The notes beneath the pieces were generated by a model that worked only from the letters and a program-made list of their open reading frames with translations, made no database searches and was not told the origin of the DNA. Position numbers and translations under genes: made by a program. This document shows positions 55,508 through 64,000 of a stretch of DNA of 64,000 nucleotides, piece by piece (position 1 is the stretch's first letter; each line of letters starts with the position of its first letter). The stretch covers positions 1,364,001 through 1,428,000 of the forward strand of contig OZ244893.1 of NCBI GenBank assembly GCA_965221485.1, written 5' to 3'. This stretch comes from JAJEBT01 sp965221485 (lineage in GTDB: Bacteria; Pseudomonadota; Alphaproteobacteria; MPNO01; UBA830).

Positions 55508-57055
55508 TCACCTGCTGTCCGAGGCGATCAATTGTTGCCTGAGTTCCGTCTTGAGAACCTTGCCGTAATTGTTCTTCGGGAGCGAGTCGATCTGGCGGTA
55601 GACTCGTGGTCGCTTGAAACGTGCGATGTGATCAAGACACAGCTGGTCGAGTTCGGCTTCCGACAAGGCAGTGCCCGCGCGCGGCACCACGAACGCCACA
55701 ACCTCTTCGCCCCAGTCCTCATGCGTCCGACCAACCACTGCACACTCCATAACGTCCGGATGCCGAAGCAGCACTTCCTCCACCTCGCGCGGGTAAATGT
55801 TTGAGCCGCCGGAAATAATGAGGTCCCTGGCCCTGTCCCGAAGAGTCAGAAAACCGTCCTCGTCGAGGCTGCCCACGTCGCCTGTGTGAAGCCACCCGCC
55901 GCGCAGGGTTTCGGCGCTCGCGTCCGGGTTTCTGTAGTAGCCCTTCATGACAACGTCACCACGAACAACAATCTCACCGATTTGGCCGGCAGCGACTGCC
56001 TGGTCATCTTCATCAACGATCCGCACCTCGACACCGGCCTGGGCCTTGCCGACCGAGGCCATCCGCTGCAGATGACGTGGATGCTGCCGGTTTTCGTGCT
56101 CGTCGCGCGAAAGCACAGTAATCGTCATCGGTGATTCACCCTGCCCGTAAATCTGCACAAGTCTGGGCCCGAGAAATTCCCGCGCGCGCATCAGATCCTC
56201 GACATACATCGGGCCGCCGCCATAGACGATAGTCTTGAGCCCGGAAAGATCTGCCTCGTCCATGATCGGGGAACCGACAAGTCTCATCAACATGGTCGGA
56301 GCCAGAAACAGTGTCGCACCCGCATACCGGGACAACAGTTCGAGGGTCTCGGCAGGATCAAATCCCCCTGAATCGGGAACGATCTGGCAGGCCGCCCGTT
56401 CCACATGCGGAAGCAGATAAAGACCGGACCCGTGGCTCATCGGCGCCGCGTGAATGATGCAGTCCTTCGCTTCGATCCGGTCCACGTTCGCGAAATACGC
56501 AGTATTCATGGCCCTCAGGTTGCCGTGGGTCAGGACGGCTCCCTTCGGGCGGCCGGTGGTCCCCGATGTATAGAAGAGCCAGGCAGCATCATCGCCGTCT
56601 ACCGTCTCCATTGGCATTGTGCCGCAGTCTTGCAGGTCGCGATGACTTTGGGACCCCGGGACGAATACGTGATCAAGCCAGGGCAGCTTCTCGCTCCGCG
56701 CGATAATCGGATCCGCCAGTTCCTCGCCAAGAAAACAGAACCGGGCCCTGGCATTGTCCAGGATCCAGGCCAGTTCCTCGGGATGGAGACGGGCATTGAT
56801 GGGAACCGCAACACATCCGGCATGCCAGATAGCAAAAAGAATTTCGGAAAAGACGGGATGATTTTTCATGGCAAGCGCGACGACATCGCCTCGCCTGAGA
56901 CCCCATTCGCGCCGAAGTCCGTTCGCCAGTTCAGCGCTGGTCCGGCAATGCTGCGCATAGGTCTCAACCACTGTCCTGCCAAAGGCCAGTGCCGGACTGT
57001 CAGGATGATGCTCGGCAGACTTCTCGAGAAGCTCAGCCAGATTCATTTCAGGCAA
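55508..57055 (-). CDS. AMP-dependent acyl-CoA synthetase/ligase
   Basis: 515 residues. The AMP-binding P-loop is WLFYTSGTTGRPKGAVLTHG; IYGQGESPMTITVLS is the A4/A5 region, GWLHTGDVGSLDEDGFL the A7 motif, and the C-terminal lid has the catalytic Lys in LPKNNYGKVLKTEL. It activates an acid with ATP to an acyl-adenylate and then the CoA thioester. The thiolase gene lies immediately upstream on the same strand (14 bp), so an acyl-CoA intermediate shared by both is likely. Substrate unknown. Confidence 0.9.
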   Translation of the reverse strand: MPEMNLAELLEKSAEHHPDSPALAFGRTVVETYAQHCRTSAELANGLRREWGLRRGDVVALAMKNHPVFSEILFAIWHAGCVAVPINARLHPEELAWILDNARARFCFLGEELADPIIARSEKLPWLDHVFVPGSQSHRDLQDCGTMPMETVDGDDAAWLFYTSGTTGRPKGAVLTHGNLRAMNTAYFANVDRIEAKDCIIHAAPMSHGSGLYLLPHVERAACQIVPDSGGFDPAETLELLSRYAGATLFLAPTMLMRLVGSPIMDEADLSGLKTIVYGGGPMYVEDLMRAREFLGPRLVQIYGQGESPMTITVLSRDEHENRQHPRHLQRMASVGKAQAGVEVRIVDEDDQAVAAGQIGEIVVRGDVVMKGYYRNPDASAETLRGGWLHTGDVGSLDEDGFLTLRDRARDLIISGGSNIYPREVEEVLLRHPDVMECAVVGRTHEDWGEEVVAFVVPRAGTALSEAELDQLCLDHIARFKRPRVYRQIDSLPKNNYGKVLKTELRQQLIASDSR

Positions 57056-57069
57056 CAGATCGGAGGCGG

Positions 57070-58236
57070 TTAACGCAAGGCTTCCAGGATCGAGGCATAA
57101 TTCGCCACTCCGGATCCTCCCATATTGAAGACAGCAGCAATCTCTGCGCCACTGACCTGAAGCGGCCCTGCCTCATTACGCGTCTGCATGGCAGCGAGCA
57201 CATGCATAGAGATGCCCGTTGCGCCGATCGGATGACCTTTCGACTTGAGGCCGCCTGAAGGATTGATCGGCAAAACTCCGTCACGGTCGGACGTTCCTTC
57301 CAGTATGACTCTTCTACCCTGACCACGTTCAGCCAGTCCCATGGCCTCGTATATCATGAGTTCGGCGATGGTGAAGCAGTCGTGAACCTCGGCAACATCA
57401 ATATCCGAGACTGTAACCCCGGCCTTTTCGTAGACCTGTTGCCACGCCAGGGCAGGTCCCTCGAATTCGATGATGTCGCGGCGTGACATCGGCAGGAAGT
57501 CATTGACATGCGCGGTGCCCCGGAACAGGACCGCCTTGTCGAAGGACATGGCTGTCTCCACATCCGCCAGAACCACCGCAGCCGCCCCATCCGTAACCGG
57601 TGAACAGTCCGAGCGTTTCAACGGCCCGGCAACGACCGGATTTTTTTCCGACTCGTGGCGGCAAAACTCGTAGCCAAGGTCCTTTTGAAAATGCGCCAGT
57701 TCGTTGGAAGCGCCATTCTCGTGGTTCTTGGCAGCGATGTGGGCAAGAGCTTCGGACTGATCACCGTATCTCTGAAAATATTGTTCGGCGATCCGAGCAA
57801 AAATTTCGACAAAGGACCCGTGTTCACCGCCCTCTTCCTGTACGTAGCATGCCCGCGTCAATACTTCGCCAATCGCGGAACCCGCCAGCTCCGTCATTTT
57901 TTCAACACCGACACACAGAACCATGCGTGCCTTGCCAGCAGAAATTGCGTTCAGTCCCTGAAAAATTGCTGCCGAACCCGTCGCGCAGGCGTTTTCCACC
58001 CGGGTTACCGGTTTGAACCGAAACCCGCGATCGGCTTGCAGCACAAGCGAAGCCGTGAAGTCCTGCTTCACAAAACCCCCGTTGAAGTGACCGATATAGA
58101 TTTCGTCAATATCTCCGGCCTCTACGTCGGCATCTGTCAACGCTTCGTTGACCGCATCGACCACAAGTTCCTCGACCGTCACCCCGTCATGCCGGCCAAA
58201 CCGTCCATGAGACCATCCCACGATACAACCTGCCAT
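57070..58236 (-). CDS. Thiolase family protein (SCP-x/acetyl-CoA acetyltransferase-like)
   Basis: 388 residues. The nucleophilic Cys lies in TRVENACATGSAAIF; the catalytic His lies in GLKSKGHPIGATGISMH; and DVAEVHDCFTIAELM resembles the SCP-x-type thiolases, which have this loop rather than the classical one. The family does thiolytic cleavage or condensation of acyl-CoAs. It lies 14 bp upstream of the CoA ligase gene and downstream of a cupin gene on the same strand. Cytoplasmic. Start ATG 58236 gives the typical MAGCIVGWSHGRFG N-terminus. Confidence 0.88.
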   Translation of the reverse strand: MAGCIVGWSHGRFGRHDGVTVEELVVDAVNEALTDADVEAGDIDEIYIGHFNGGFVKQDFTASLVLQADRGFRFKPVTRVENACATGSAAIFQGLNAISAGKARMVLCVGVEKMTELAGSAIGEVLTRACYVQEEGGEHGSFVEIFARIAEQYFQRYGDQSEALAHIAAKNHENGASNELAHFQKDLGYEFCRHESEKNPVVAGPLKRSDCSPVTDGAAAVVLADVETAMSFDKAVLFRGTAHVNDFLPMSRRDIIEFEGPALAWQQVYEKAGVTVSDIDVAEVHDCFTIAELMIYEAMGLAERGQGRRVILEGTSDRDGVLPINPSGGLKSKGHPIGATGISMHVLAAMQTRNEAGPLQVSGAEIAAVFNMGGSGVANYASILEALR

Positions 58237-58295
58237 TCCCGGTACTCCCCTATGATCCGATGCTGCAGTCTGTCATACGGGCCCACATCGTCAAG

Positions 58296-58826
58296 TCAGA
58301 CAGGGTCAGCGCCGACCAGAACGGCGACAAGCAGACAGGGTTCGTCGGTGCGTACACTCCAGGAGTGAACGGTTCCCCGCTGGATCATGACGTCGCCGGC
58401 CGTCAGGCAGGTCTCGCCCTCATCCAGAATGGCCCAGATTTCGCCCTTGAGGACGATGAGATAGTCGACGGTCGCCGTCTTGTGCATCATCGGGTCATCG
58501 CTGTCGTCTGCCCGGGCATGTTCGGCTCCGATAGAAGCGAACGCATCAGCAGCATCTGCGCGTTCCCGCCATGCGCTGTCGGGCGGAAACTCCACGATCC
58601 TGAAAATAGTACCGGTCGGCGGAGGCTCGAGGATGATCGGGCCATCCGCATTGTCCTCGTTGCCCGAATTGTCTGCGGGTGCACCGCTTGTTCGCCACAG
58701 GTCTGTCAAAGCCAGACCAGGCATGGAGTCCATTTCCTTTACCGATGTTGCCGCCCCGTCCGATATGAAGACCGAACGTCCTTCCCCATCATGTCCTGTG
58801 ACCACCCGACGTATTTTCTCAACCAT
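58296..58826 (-). CDS. Cupin-domain protein
   Basis: 176 residues. Two cupin motifs can be seen around MMHKTATVDYLIVLKGEIW and TAGDVMIQRGTVHSWSVRT, with a His/Glu-like metal set (H..T..D..L/ ..GTVHSW). It is cytoplasmic and of unknown reaction. It starts two bases from the end of the FAH gene, so it belongs to the fumarylacetoacetate hydrolase-like operon that continues toward thiolase and CoA ligase. Confidence 0.78.
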   Translation of the reverse strand: MVEKIRRVVTGHDGEGRSVFISDGAATSVKEMDSMPGLALTDLWRTSGAPADNSGNEDNADGPIILEPPPTGTIFRIVEFPPDSAWRERADAADAFASIGAEHARADDSDDPMMHKTATVDYLIVLKGEIWAILDEGETCLTAGDVMIQRGTVHSWSVRTDEPCLLVAVLVGADPV

Positions 58827-58828
58827 GC

Positions 58829-59797
58829 CTAGATTTTCCTGACAAGTCTGTTGCGCAAGACACCAATACCTTCGACTTCGAGCTCGACCTCGTCACCCGG
58901 CGACAGATAGCGTTCCAGTTCCAGGCCGCAACCGCCGCCGACAGTACCGGAACCAAAAAATTCGCCCGGATACAGGGTCTCTGATTGCGAAACATGCGCG
59001 ATCAGATCCTCAAAACTCCAGTGAATACTGCTCGAATTCCCGCGGGACCACTCCTCCCCGTTGACCCGCGCGATCATCGTGCAGTCATACGGGCCCAATT
59101 CGTCTGCCGTGACAATGCAGGGGCCGATGACATTTCCGGTATCGAAGTCCTTGCCCTTGCCCGGGCCGAGACCGCCCGGCATTTCCGCCCACTGGGCATC
59201 TCGAGCCGAGAAATCGTTGAACACCGAAAACCCGAAGATGTGCTGGCGGGCCTGTTCCTTCGGAATATCACGTCCCGATTTGCCAATGAAAAAACCGAAT
59301 TCCAGTTCGTAGTCCAGAACCTCTGCGTAGTCGGGCCATTCGACCTCCTCCTCGTGACCGATGACCGCCAGCCGGTTGGCCTTGTAGTAGATTGGCTGCC
59401 GGTACCAGATCTCGGGCACCTGAAACAGGCCTCTTGCCTCGAATTCCCGAAGCGCGGCTTCGGGGTCGGGCTCGGCCGCGGCCCGGTTTTTGCGAAGAAC
59501 TTCGTAGGCGCGCACAAGGTGGGCCTCGAAACAAAGGCAGTCTCGAATCTGCGGGGGCTCGGGCAACGGCGTACGTAGTGTCGCGGCATCCCTTTCGATC
59601 ACGCTACCCGCTGGCGGATTCCGAACAACGGAGCGCAGGGCGTCGAGAGCATCGGGACCAGCGTCAATAAGGTCTTGCATCGAGGAAAATGCCGGTTCAT
59701 CCCGGGTCGAAGTCAGATTCACAATACACTGGTCGTCTTCGATCAGTGCGCCGAGCCGGTCTACCTCGTCATCGTGGCGGAAGGTTACAAGTCGCAT
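58829..59797 (-). CDS. Fumarylacetoacetate hydrolase family protein
   Basis: 322 residues from ATG 59797; ATG 59887 is an alternative that adds 30 unconserved residues. Family motifs: ALRSVVRNPPAGSVIE before the core, then EVEWPDYAEVLDYELEFGFF with metal-binding Glu residues, GFSVFNDFSARDAQWAEM, and GGCGLELERYLSPGDEVELE. These are the FAH/HpaG-type metal site residues. It hydrolyses a C-C bond in an acylpyruvate or fumarylacetoacetate analogue. Together with the cupin, thiolase and CoA ligase it suggests an aromatic or cyclic acid degradation operon. Confidence 0.88.
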   Translation of the reverse strand: MRLVTFRHDDEVDRLGALIEDDQCIVNLTSTRDEPAFSSMQDLIDAGPDALDALRSVVRNPPAGSVIERDAATLRTPLPEPPQIRDCLCFEAHLVRAYEVLRKNRAAAEPDPEAALREFEARGLFQVPEIWYRQPIYYKANRLAVIGHEEEVEWPDYAEVLDYELEFGFFIGKSGRDIPKEQARQHIFGFSVFNDFSARDAQWAEMPGGLGPGKGKDFDTGNVIGPCIVTADELGPYDCTMIARVNGEEWSRGNSSSIHWSFEDLIAHVSQSETLYPGEFFGSGTVGGGCGLELERYLSPGDEVELEVEGIGVLRNRLVRKI

Positions 59798-59979
59798 GTT
59801 CCGAGTGTCGGCAAGGGGCACCCAATGGTCAAGCCCGTTCGACAATAGACACGACCCGTTCTCGAAACGAAGTTGAACATGCCGCATAACCGCATGTGGA
59901 TGCAGGGCCGGGGAGTAGGGGCGGTCCTGACGATGGTCCTAGCGGGCCCTATCTCCCGCCGGGACGGCCAGACAGCAAA

Positions 59980-60216
59980 AACTGCAGCGAGACAATCAGG
60001 ATGAGACAGGGATTGGTGCCCTCGAACGCAGACACCGGACCAACGCAGACGGGCTCCAGTTTCCGGAGACTTCTGATACCAGATCCCAAAACGAAGCCCA
60101 GGACCTCACCTTTTACAAAGGACGATCGGAAAACATTCGGAGCAATCCGGGAAATCCAGAACCAGGTCGCACGAAACAATCCGAAATGTTCACGAACTTA
60201 TAAAGTGACAGACAAC
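59980..60216 (+). repeat. Dispersed 235-bp unit, copy B
   Basis: The plus-strand match to 20927-21182. It lies alone in the intergenic region before the large surface protein gene, with no transposase nearby. A 73-codon frame from 60001 corresponds to the frame in copy A but continues into the next sequence. The unit seems mobile or derived from a transposon end. Confidence 0.75.
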
Positions 60217-60329
60217 ATGCGGCAGCGCGGGCAGGCAGCACCGCCCACGACGGCAGGCCGGCGGCGTAGCAGGCCCGCCTGGAGGACAGGAACCGTCAGG
60301 CCGGCAATGCCGGCCGGCCCGACGCCGCG

Positions 60330-63300
60330 TCAGAAGTTCAGTCGCAGGTCCAGTCCGATGCGAGTGTCGGGCTCGCCGCCTGCGCGGTGCCCGACCGTCA
60401 GATCGGCGTCAATGCCGTCCTTGGCGAAGCCCACGCCCGCGCGGTAGTGCTGCGCACTCGAGTCTTCGACGATCGACATGTCGGCAAAGGGCGTCAAGAG
60501 CCCACCAGCGGCTTCGAAGCCGTAGGCGGTGCTCCCAGTCAGCGACAGGCGTTCCGGCGCCTCGCCGCCGCCCTCCGCGTCGAACAATCGTTCGCGCGTC
60601 AGGGCGCCGATTCCTTGCTTCCCCCATGCCGGGCCGACCGATAACGACAGGCCGCGACCGTCGGCTGCCGGCGCGAGCCGCGCTTCCAGGCTCGCCCCCA
60701 TCTCGCGCTTGCCGTCTTCGGAGTGCAGCGCCAGCCAGAGTCCGCTGGCCTCAAGGCCGAAGCGCGAGCCCGGCGAAGTCAGACGTACGCCGCCCGAAAC
60801 TTCGACGCCGGTTCCCGTCACGCCATCGCCGCCGTCCTGGCGCAACGCAAGCGCTCCGTGCGGCCGGAACAGCCAGCCGGAGCCGGAGGCGAGTTCGACG
60901 CCGTCATGTTCGGCTTCCAGGCCGCCGCGCAGGCTCCAAACCCCCGCCGTCAGCCCGCCGATCGACGAGGTCGAGGAAGAACCGTCGGTCTCGATCTCGG
61001 CGAGGCTCGCGCTGGCCAGAGCCGACAGGGAAGCGGCGCCCATGCGCGCCATGGGCATGCGGCCGCTCACCGAACCCGCCAGAAGCGACAGGTCCTCCTT
61101 CTCTTCCGTGCCGTCGAATTTCCTGTGTTCGACCTCGCCCGTTCCCACGCCCAGGAACAGCTGCACGGTGCCGCCGTTACCCGTCGTCATCTGGAAATAC
61201 GGCCATAGCGCCGTCACCGACGTATCAAGACGGCCCTCGAACTCCTCCAGCCAGTAGTCCGCCTCGCTGTAGCCCCGAGAAACCGCCAGCCCGGCCGCCA
61301 ACCGCGGGTTCACCCGCGCGTCCACGCCCAGCCAGCCAGTCCGCTGCTTGCCGTCCCAGCTGTCGCCGTTCATGCGGCCTTCGAAGGAGCGCCAGTCGCC
61401 CCGGCCCCAGACCGTCCAGTCCCGGCCGCCCGCGCCCGCTTCCGCGCCCGCGAGCGGGAGGACGAACGCGCTGCCGCGAAGCAGAGCGTCACCGTCGACA
61501 CCGTAGGACTTTTGGCCGCCCCGGCGCCCGGTCTCGTCGCTCGCCACACGCGGCGCAGTTCCGAGCGCGGGAGTCGTATGAGCTCCGAACGCCCCGGCCC
61601 CGGTCTCGGGCGAGAGGGTCGCTCCGCCCAGTTGCCGGCCCGCGAGCGTAAGGGCCCCCCGCGTCCCCGGCGCCGCATCGAAGCGCTGGGAGAGCGTCTC
61701 CACGGCGCCGGACAGCGTCGCCCGCGCTACGGCGGCCAGCGTCGGCTTCAGAAGCCGCCGCTCCTCCTCCGCCGCCGGACCTGACGTGGGCGTCACCGTC
61801 ACGACGTTCGATTCCGTACCGTCTCCGGCGTCGCTGACGGCGCGGACCTGGAAACCGTACGAGACGCCGCCAGTCAGTTCGAGCACCGTGTGGCTCCGGG
61901 TCGACGCGTCGCTGCCCGGAACGTCCGTCCAATCGTCGCCGAAGGCCGCATCGCCTTCGCGTTGCCGAAACTCCCACTTGTTGATGCTGGCGTCCGCGTC
62001 TAACGTCCACGACAACGACACCCGCCTCGCTCCCGCTTCCGCGCTCAACACAGCCGCCGCCGGACCTGGCGGGGGCGTCGCCGTCGCGACGTTCGATTCC
62101 GTACCGTCGCCGGCCTCGCTGACGGCGCGGACCTGGAAACCGTACGAGACGCCGCCGGTCAGTTCGAGCACCGTGTGGCTCCGGGTCGACGCGTCGCTGC
62201 CCGGAACGTCCGTCCAATCGTCGCCGAAGGCCGCATCGCCTTCGCGTTGCCGAAACTCCCACTTGTTGATGCTGGCGTCCGCGTCGAGCGTCCACGACAA
62301 CGACACCCGCCTCGCTCCCGCTTCCGCGCTCAACACAGCCGCCGCCGGACCTGGCGGGGGCGTCGCCGTCGCGACGTTCGATTCCGTACCGTCGCCGGCC
62401 TCGCTGACGGCGCGGACCTGGAAACCGTACGAGACGCCGCCGGTCAGTTCGAGCACCGTGTGGCTCCGGGTCGACGCGTCGCTGCCCGGAACGTCCGTCC
62501 AATCGTCGCCGAAGGCCGCATCGCCTTCGCGTTGCCGAAACTCCCACTTGTTGATGCTGGCGTCCGCGTCGAGCGTCCACGACAACGACACCCGCCTCGC
62601 TCCCGCCTCCGCGCTCAACACAGCCGCCGCCGGACCTGGCGGGGGCGTCACCGTCACGACGTTCGATTCCGTACCGTCGCCGGCGTCGCTGACGGCGCGG
62701 ACCTGGAAACCGTACGAGACGCCGCCGGTCAGTTCGAGCACCGTGTGGCTCCGGGTCGACGCGTAGCTGCCCGGAACGTCCGTCCAATCGTCGCCGAAGG
62801 CCGCATCGCCTTCGCGTTGCCGAAACTCCCACTTGTTGATGCTGGAGTCCGCGTCGAGCGTCCACGACAACGACACCCGCCTCGGTCCCGCCTCCGCGCT
62901 CAACACAGCCGCCGCCGGACCTGGCGGGGGCGTCGCCGTCGCGACGTTCGACGCCGCGCCGTCGCCGTCATCGGCGACAGCGCGGACCTGGAAACCGTGC
63001 GAGACGCCGCCGGTCAGTTCGAGCACCGTGTGGCTCCGGGTCGACGCGTCGCTGCCCGGAACGTCCGTCCAATCGTCGCTGAAGGCCGCATCGCCTTCGC
63101 GTTGCCGAAACTCCCACTTGTTGATGCTGGAGTCCGCGTCGAGCGTCCACGACAACGTAACCCGCCTCGGTCCCGCCTCCGCGCTCAACACAGCCGCCAC
63201 CGGACCCGGCGGGGGCGTCGCCGTCGCGACGTTCGATTCTGCGCCGTTGCCGTCATCGGCGACAGCGCGGACCTGGAAACCATGCGAAACGCCGCCGGTC

Positions 63301-64000
63301 AGTACGGTCACCGTGTGGCTCCGGGTCGACGCGTAGCTGCCCGGAACGTTCGTCCAATCGTCGCCGAAGGCCGCATCGCCTTCGCGTTGCCGAAACTCCC
63401 ACTTGTTGATGCTGGCGTCCGCGTCGAGCGTCCACGACAACGTCACCTGCCTCGCTGCCGCCTCCGCGCTCAAGATTGCCGCCGCCGGACCTGGCGGGGG
63501 CGTCGCCGTCGCGACGTTCGATTCCGTACCGTCGCCGTCGTCGCTGACGGCGCGGACCTGGAAACCGTGCGAGACGCCGCGGGTCAGTTCGGTCACCGTG
63601 TGGCTCCGGGTCGACGCGTCGCTGCCCGGAACGTCCGTCCAGTCGTCGCCGAAGGCCGCATCGCCTTCGCGTTGCCGAAACTCCCACTTGTTGATGCTGG
63701 CGTCCGCGTCTAACGTCCACGACAACGACACCCGCCCCGCTCCCGCCTCCGCGCTCAAGATCGCCGCCGCCGGACCTGGCGTGGGCGTCGCCGTCACGAT
63801 GTTCGATTCCGTACCGTTGCCGCCGTAGCCGACCGCGCGGACGCGGAAGCTGTAGGCGGAGCCGCTGGCGAGCTTGAGCACCGTGTGGCTCCGGGTCGAC
63901 GCGTCGCTCTCCTCAATTGGGCTCCACGGGACGCTTGCGAAGTCGTTCGGATCCGTCGTCGTGCCCGCAACCTGCTGGTACTGCCACTTCTCGACGCTCT
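60330..64000 (-). CDS. Large surface protein: fibronectin-III-like repeats plus autotransporter-type barrel (5' end outside window)
   Basis: At least 1222 residues in one frame; the frame is open to the window edge, so the N-terminus is missing. N-terminal visible part is eight beta-sandwich repeats of about 95 residues. Each has VSLSWTLDADASINKWEFRQ, GFQVRAVSDDGDG and NVATATPPPGPAAA, typical of fibronectin type III. After a linker with APGTRGALTLAGRQLGG, the last 400 residues form an outer-membrane barrel (SWDGKQRTGWLGVDARVNPR, GLAVSRGYSEADYW) ending in Phe (IGLDLRLNF), the usual barrel terminus. It is probably an exported adhesin or binding protein. Number of repeats may vary by recombination. 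Confidence 0.85.
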   Translation of the reverse strand, partial: SVEKWQYQQVAGTTTDPNDFASVPWSPIEESDASTRSHTVLKLASGSAYSFRVRAVGYGGNGTESNIVTATPTPGPAAAILSAEAGAGRVSLSWTLDADASINKWEFRQREGDAAFGDDWTDVPGSDASTRSHTVTELTRGVSHGFQVRAVSDDGDGTESNVATATPPPGPAAAILSAEAAARQVTLSWTLDADASINKWEFRQREGDAAFGDDWTNVPGSYASTRSHTVTVLTGGVSHGFQVRAVADDGNGAESNVATATPPPGPVAAVLSAEAGPRRVTLSWTLDADSSINKWEFRQREGDAAFSDDWTDVPGSDASTRSHTVLELTGGVSHGFQVRAVADDGDGAASNVATATPPPGPAAAVLSAEAGPRRVSLSWTLDADSSINKWEFRQREGDAAFGDDWTDVPGSYASTRSHTVLELTGGVSYGFQVRAVSDAGDGTESNVVTVTPPPGPAAAVLSAEAGARRVSLSWTLDADASINKWEFRQREGDAAFGDDWTDVPGSDASTRSHTVLELTGGVSYGFQVRAVSEAGDGTESNVATATPPPGPAAAVLSAEAGARRVSLSWTLDADASINKWEFRQREGDAAFGDDWTDVPGSDASTRSHTVLELTGGVSYGFQVRAVSEAGDGTESNVATATPPPGPAAAVLSAEAGARRVSLSWTLDADASINKWEFRQREGDAAFGDDWTDVPGSDASTRSHTVLELTGGVSYGFQVRAVSDAGDGTESNVVTVTPTSGPAAEEERRLLKPTLAAVARATLSGAVETLSQRFDAAPGTRGALTLAGRQLGGATLSPETGAGAFGAHTTPALGTAPRVASDETGRRGGQKSYGVDGDALLRGSAFVLPLAGAEAGAGGRDWTVWGRGDWRSFEGRMNGDSWDGKQRTGWLGVDARVNPRLAAGLAVSRGYSEADYWLEEFEGRLDTSVTALWPYFQMTTGNGGTVQLFLGVGTGEVEHRKFDGTEEKEDLSLLAGSVSGRMPMARMGAASLSALASASLAEIETDGSSSTSSIGGLTAGVWSLRGGLEAEHDGVELASGSGWLFRPHGALALRQDGGDGVTGTGVEVSGGVRLTSPGSRFGLEASGLWLALHSEDGKREMGASLEARLAPAADGRGLSLSVGPAWGKQGIGALTRERLFDAEGGGEAPERLSLTGSTAYGFEAAGGLLTPFADMSIVEDSSAQHYRAGVGFAKDGIDADLTVGHRAGGEPDTRIGLDLRLNF
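61786..63780 (-). repeat. Seven tandem 285-bp repeats in the surface protein gene
   Basis: Unit starts at 61786, 62071, 62356, 62641, 62926, 63211 and 63496; each is exactly 285 bp (95 codons), and homologous bases are at constant offsets. Differences are few and mostly clustered (for example TCGACGCGTAGCTGCC versus CGTCGCTGCC). An eighth more divergent unit begins at 63781. High nucleotide identity means recent amplification or gene conversion. Confidence 0.9.

Noticed and set aside
61489..63713. Long open frames (450-510 codons) antisense to the fibronectin-III repeats
   Set aside because: They come from repeated GC-rich sequence; Arg-rich repetitive product, no start context, while the minus-strand frame has clear domains.
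61786..63780. CRISPR-like periodicity
   Set aside because: The 285-bp units are coding and have no spacers; period and content do not fit CRISPR.

Overview
The window looks like chromosomal DNA of a fairly GC-rich alphaproteobacterium. The best evidence is the dapF-mtaB-ftsY block (50.1-53.2 kb, minus strand), a common alphaproteobacterial gene order, together with many TRAP transporters, a SorA-like sulfite dehydrogenase pair and numerous small-molecule catabolic enzymes. The mix suggests a Rhodospirillales-like heterotroph; this is inferred from gene content only.

Layout. 0-14.9 kb is metabolic: the end of a DUF1194 protein, a TRAP transporter (DctP plus a fused DctQM), a flavin-dependent monooxygenase/acyl-CoA dehydrogenase-like enzyme, a metallo-beta-lactamase-fold hydrolase, sulfite dehydrogenase with its cytochrome subunit, a GST, an HpcH/HpaI aldolase, a cupin/ornithine-cyclodeaminase-like pair, a phytanoyl-CoA dioxygenase and EgtB without a neighbouring EgtD. 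15.2-23.1 kb is an accessory scar zone: a decayed IS256-type transposase, an FRG-domain/TPR protein (possible defence gene), an intact IS630 element inserted in a gene remnant, unknown proteins, a DUF6431-like/HTH transposon remnant carrying a 235-bp unit found again 39 kb away, a strawberry-notch-like fragment abutted by an IS end, and a structured-RNA/25-aa ORF candidate. 23.5-44.9 kb is catabolic again: an amidohydrolase with an orphan molybdopterin oxidase subunit, an SDR, a seven-gene minus-strand block (MetE-like, DUF3830, amidohydrolase, V4R protein, TRAP DctP-Q-M), a hydantoinase/racemase-like/N-carbamoylase set, a sulfatase and two DMT exporters (one frameshifted). 45.2-50.1 kb is a second accessory patch: a broken IS1595-type element, a broken KilA-N gene, an AbiE-type toxin-antitoxin pair and a DUF2188 protein. 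50.1-59.8 kb is housekeeping plus a CoA-ligase/thiolase/cupin/FAH cluster. 60.3-64 kb is a large surface protein with seven near-identical 285-bp fibronectin-III-like repeats and an autotransporter-like barrel, running off the right edge.

Together, the ordinary regions import organic acids or related solutes by TRAP and degrade amides, cyclic ureides and acyl-CoA intermediates. The two accessory patches hold at least three IS families at different stages of decay plus possible phage-defence genes. No tRNA, rRNA or CRISPR array could be supported. Intergenic stretches are unusually long, and several contain no recognisable gene.
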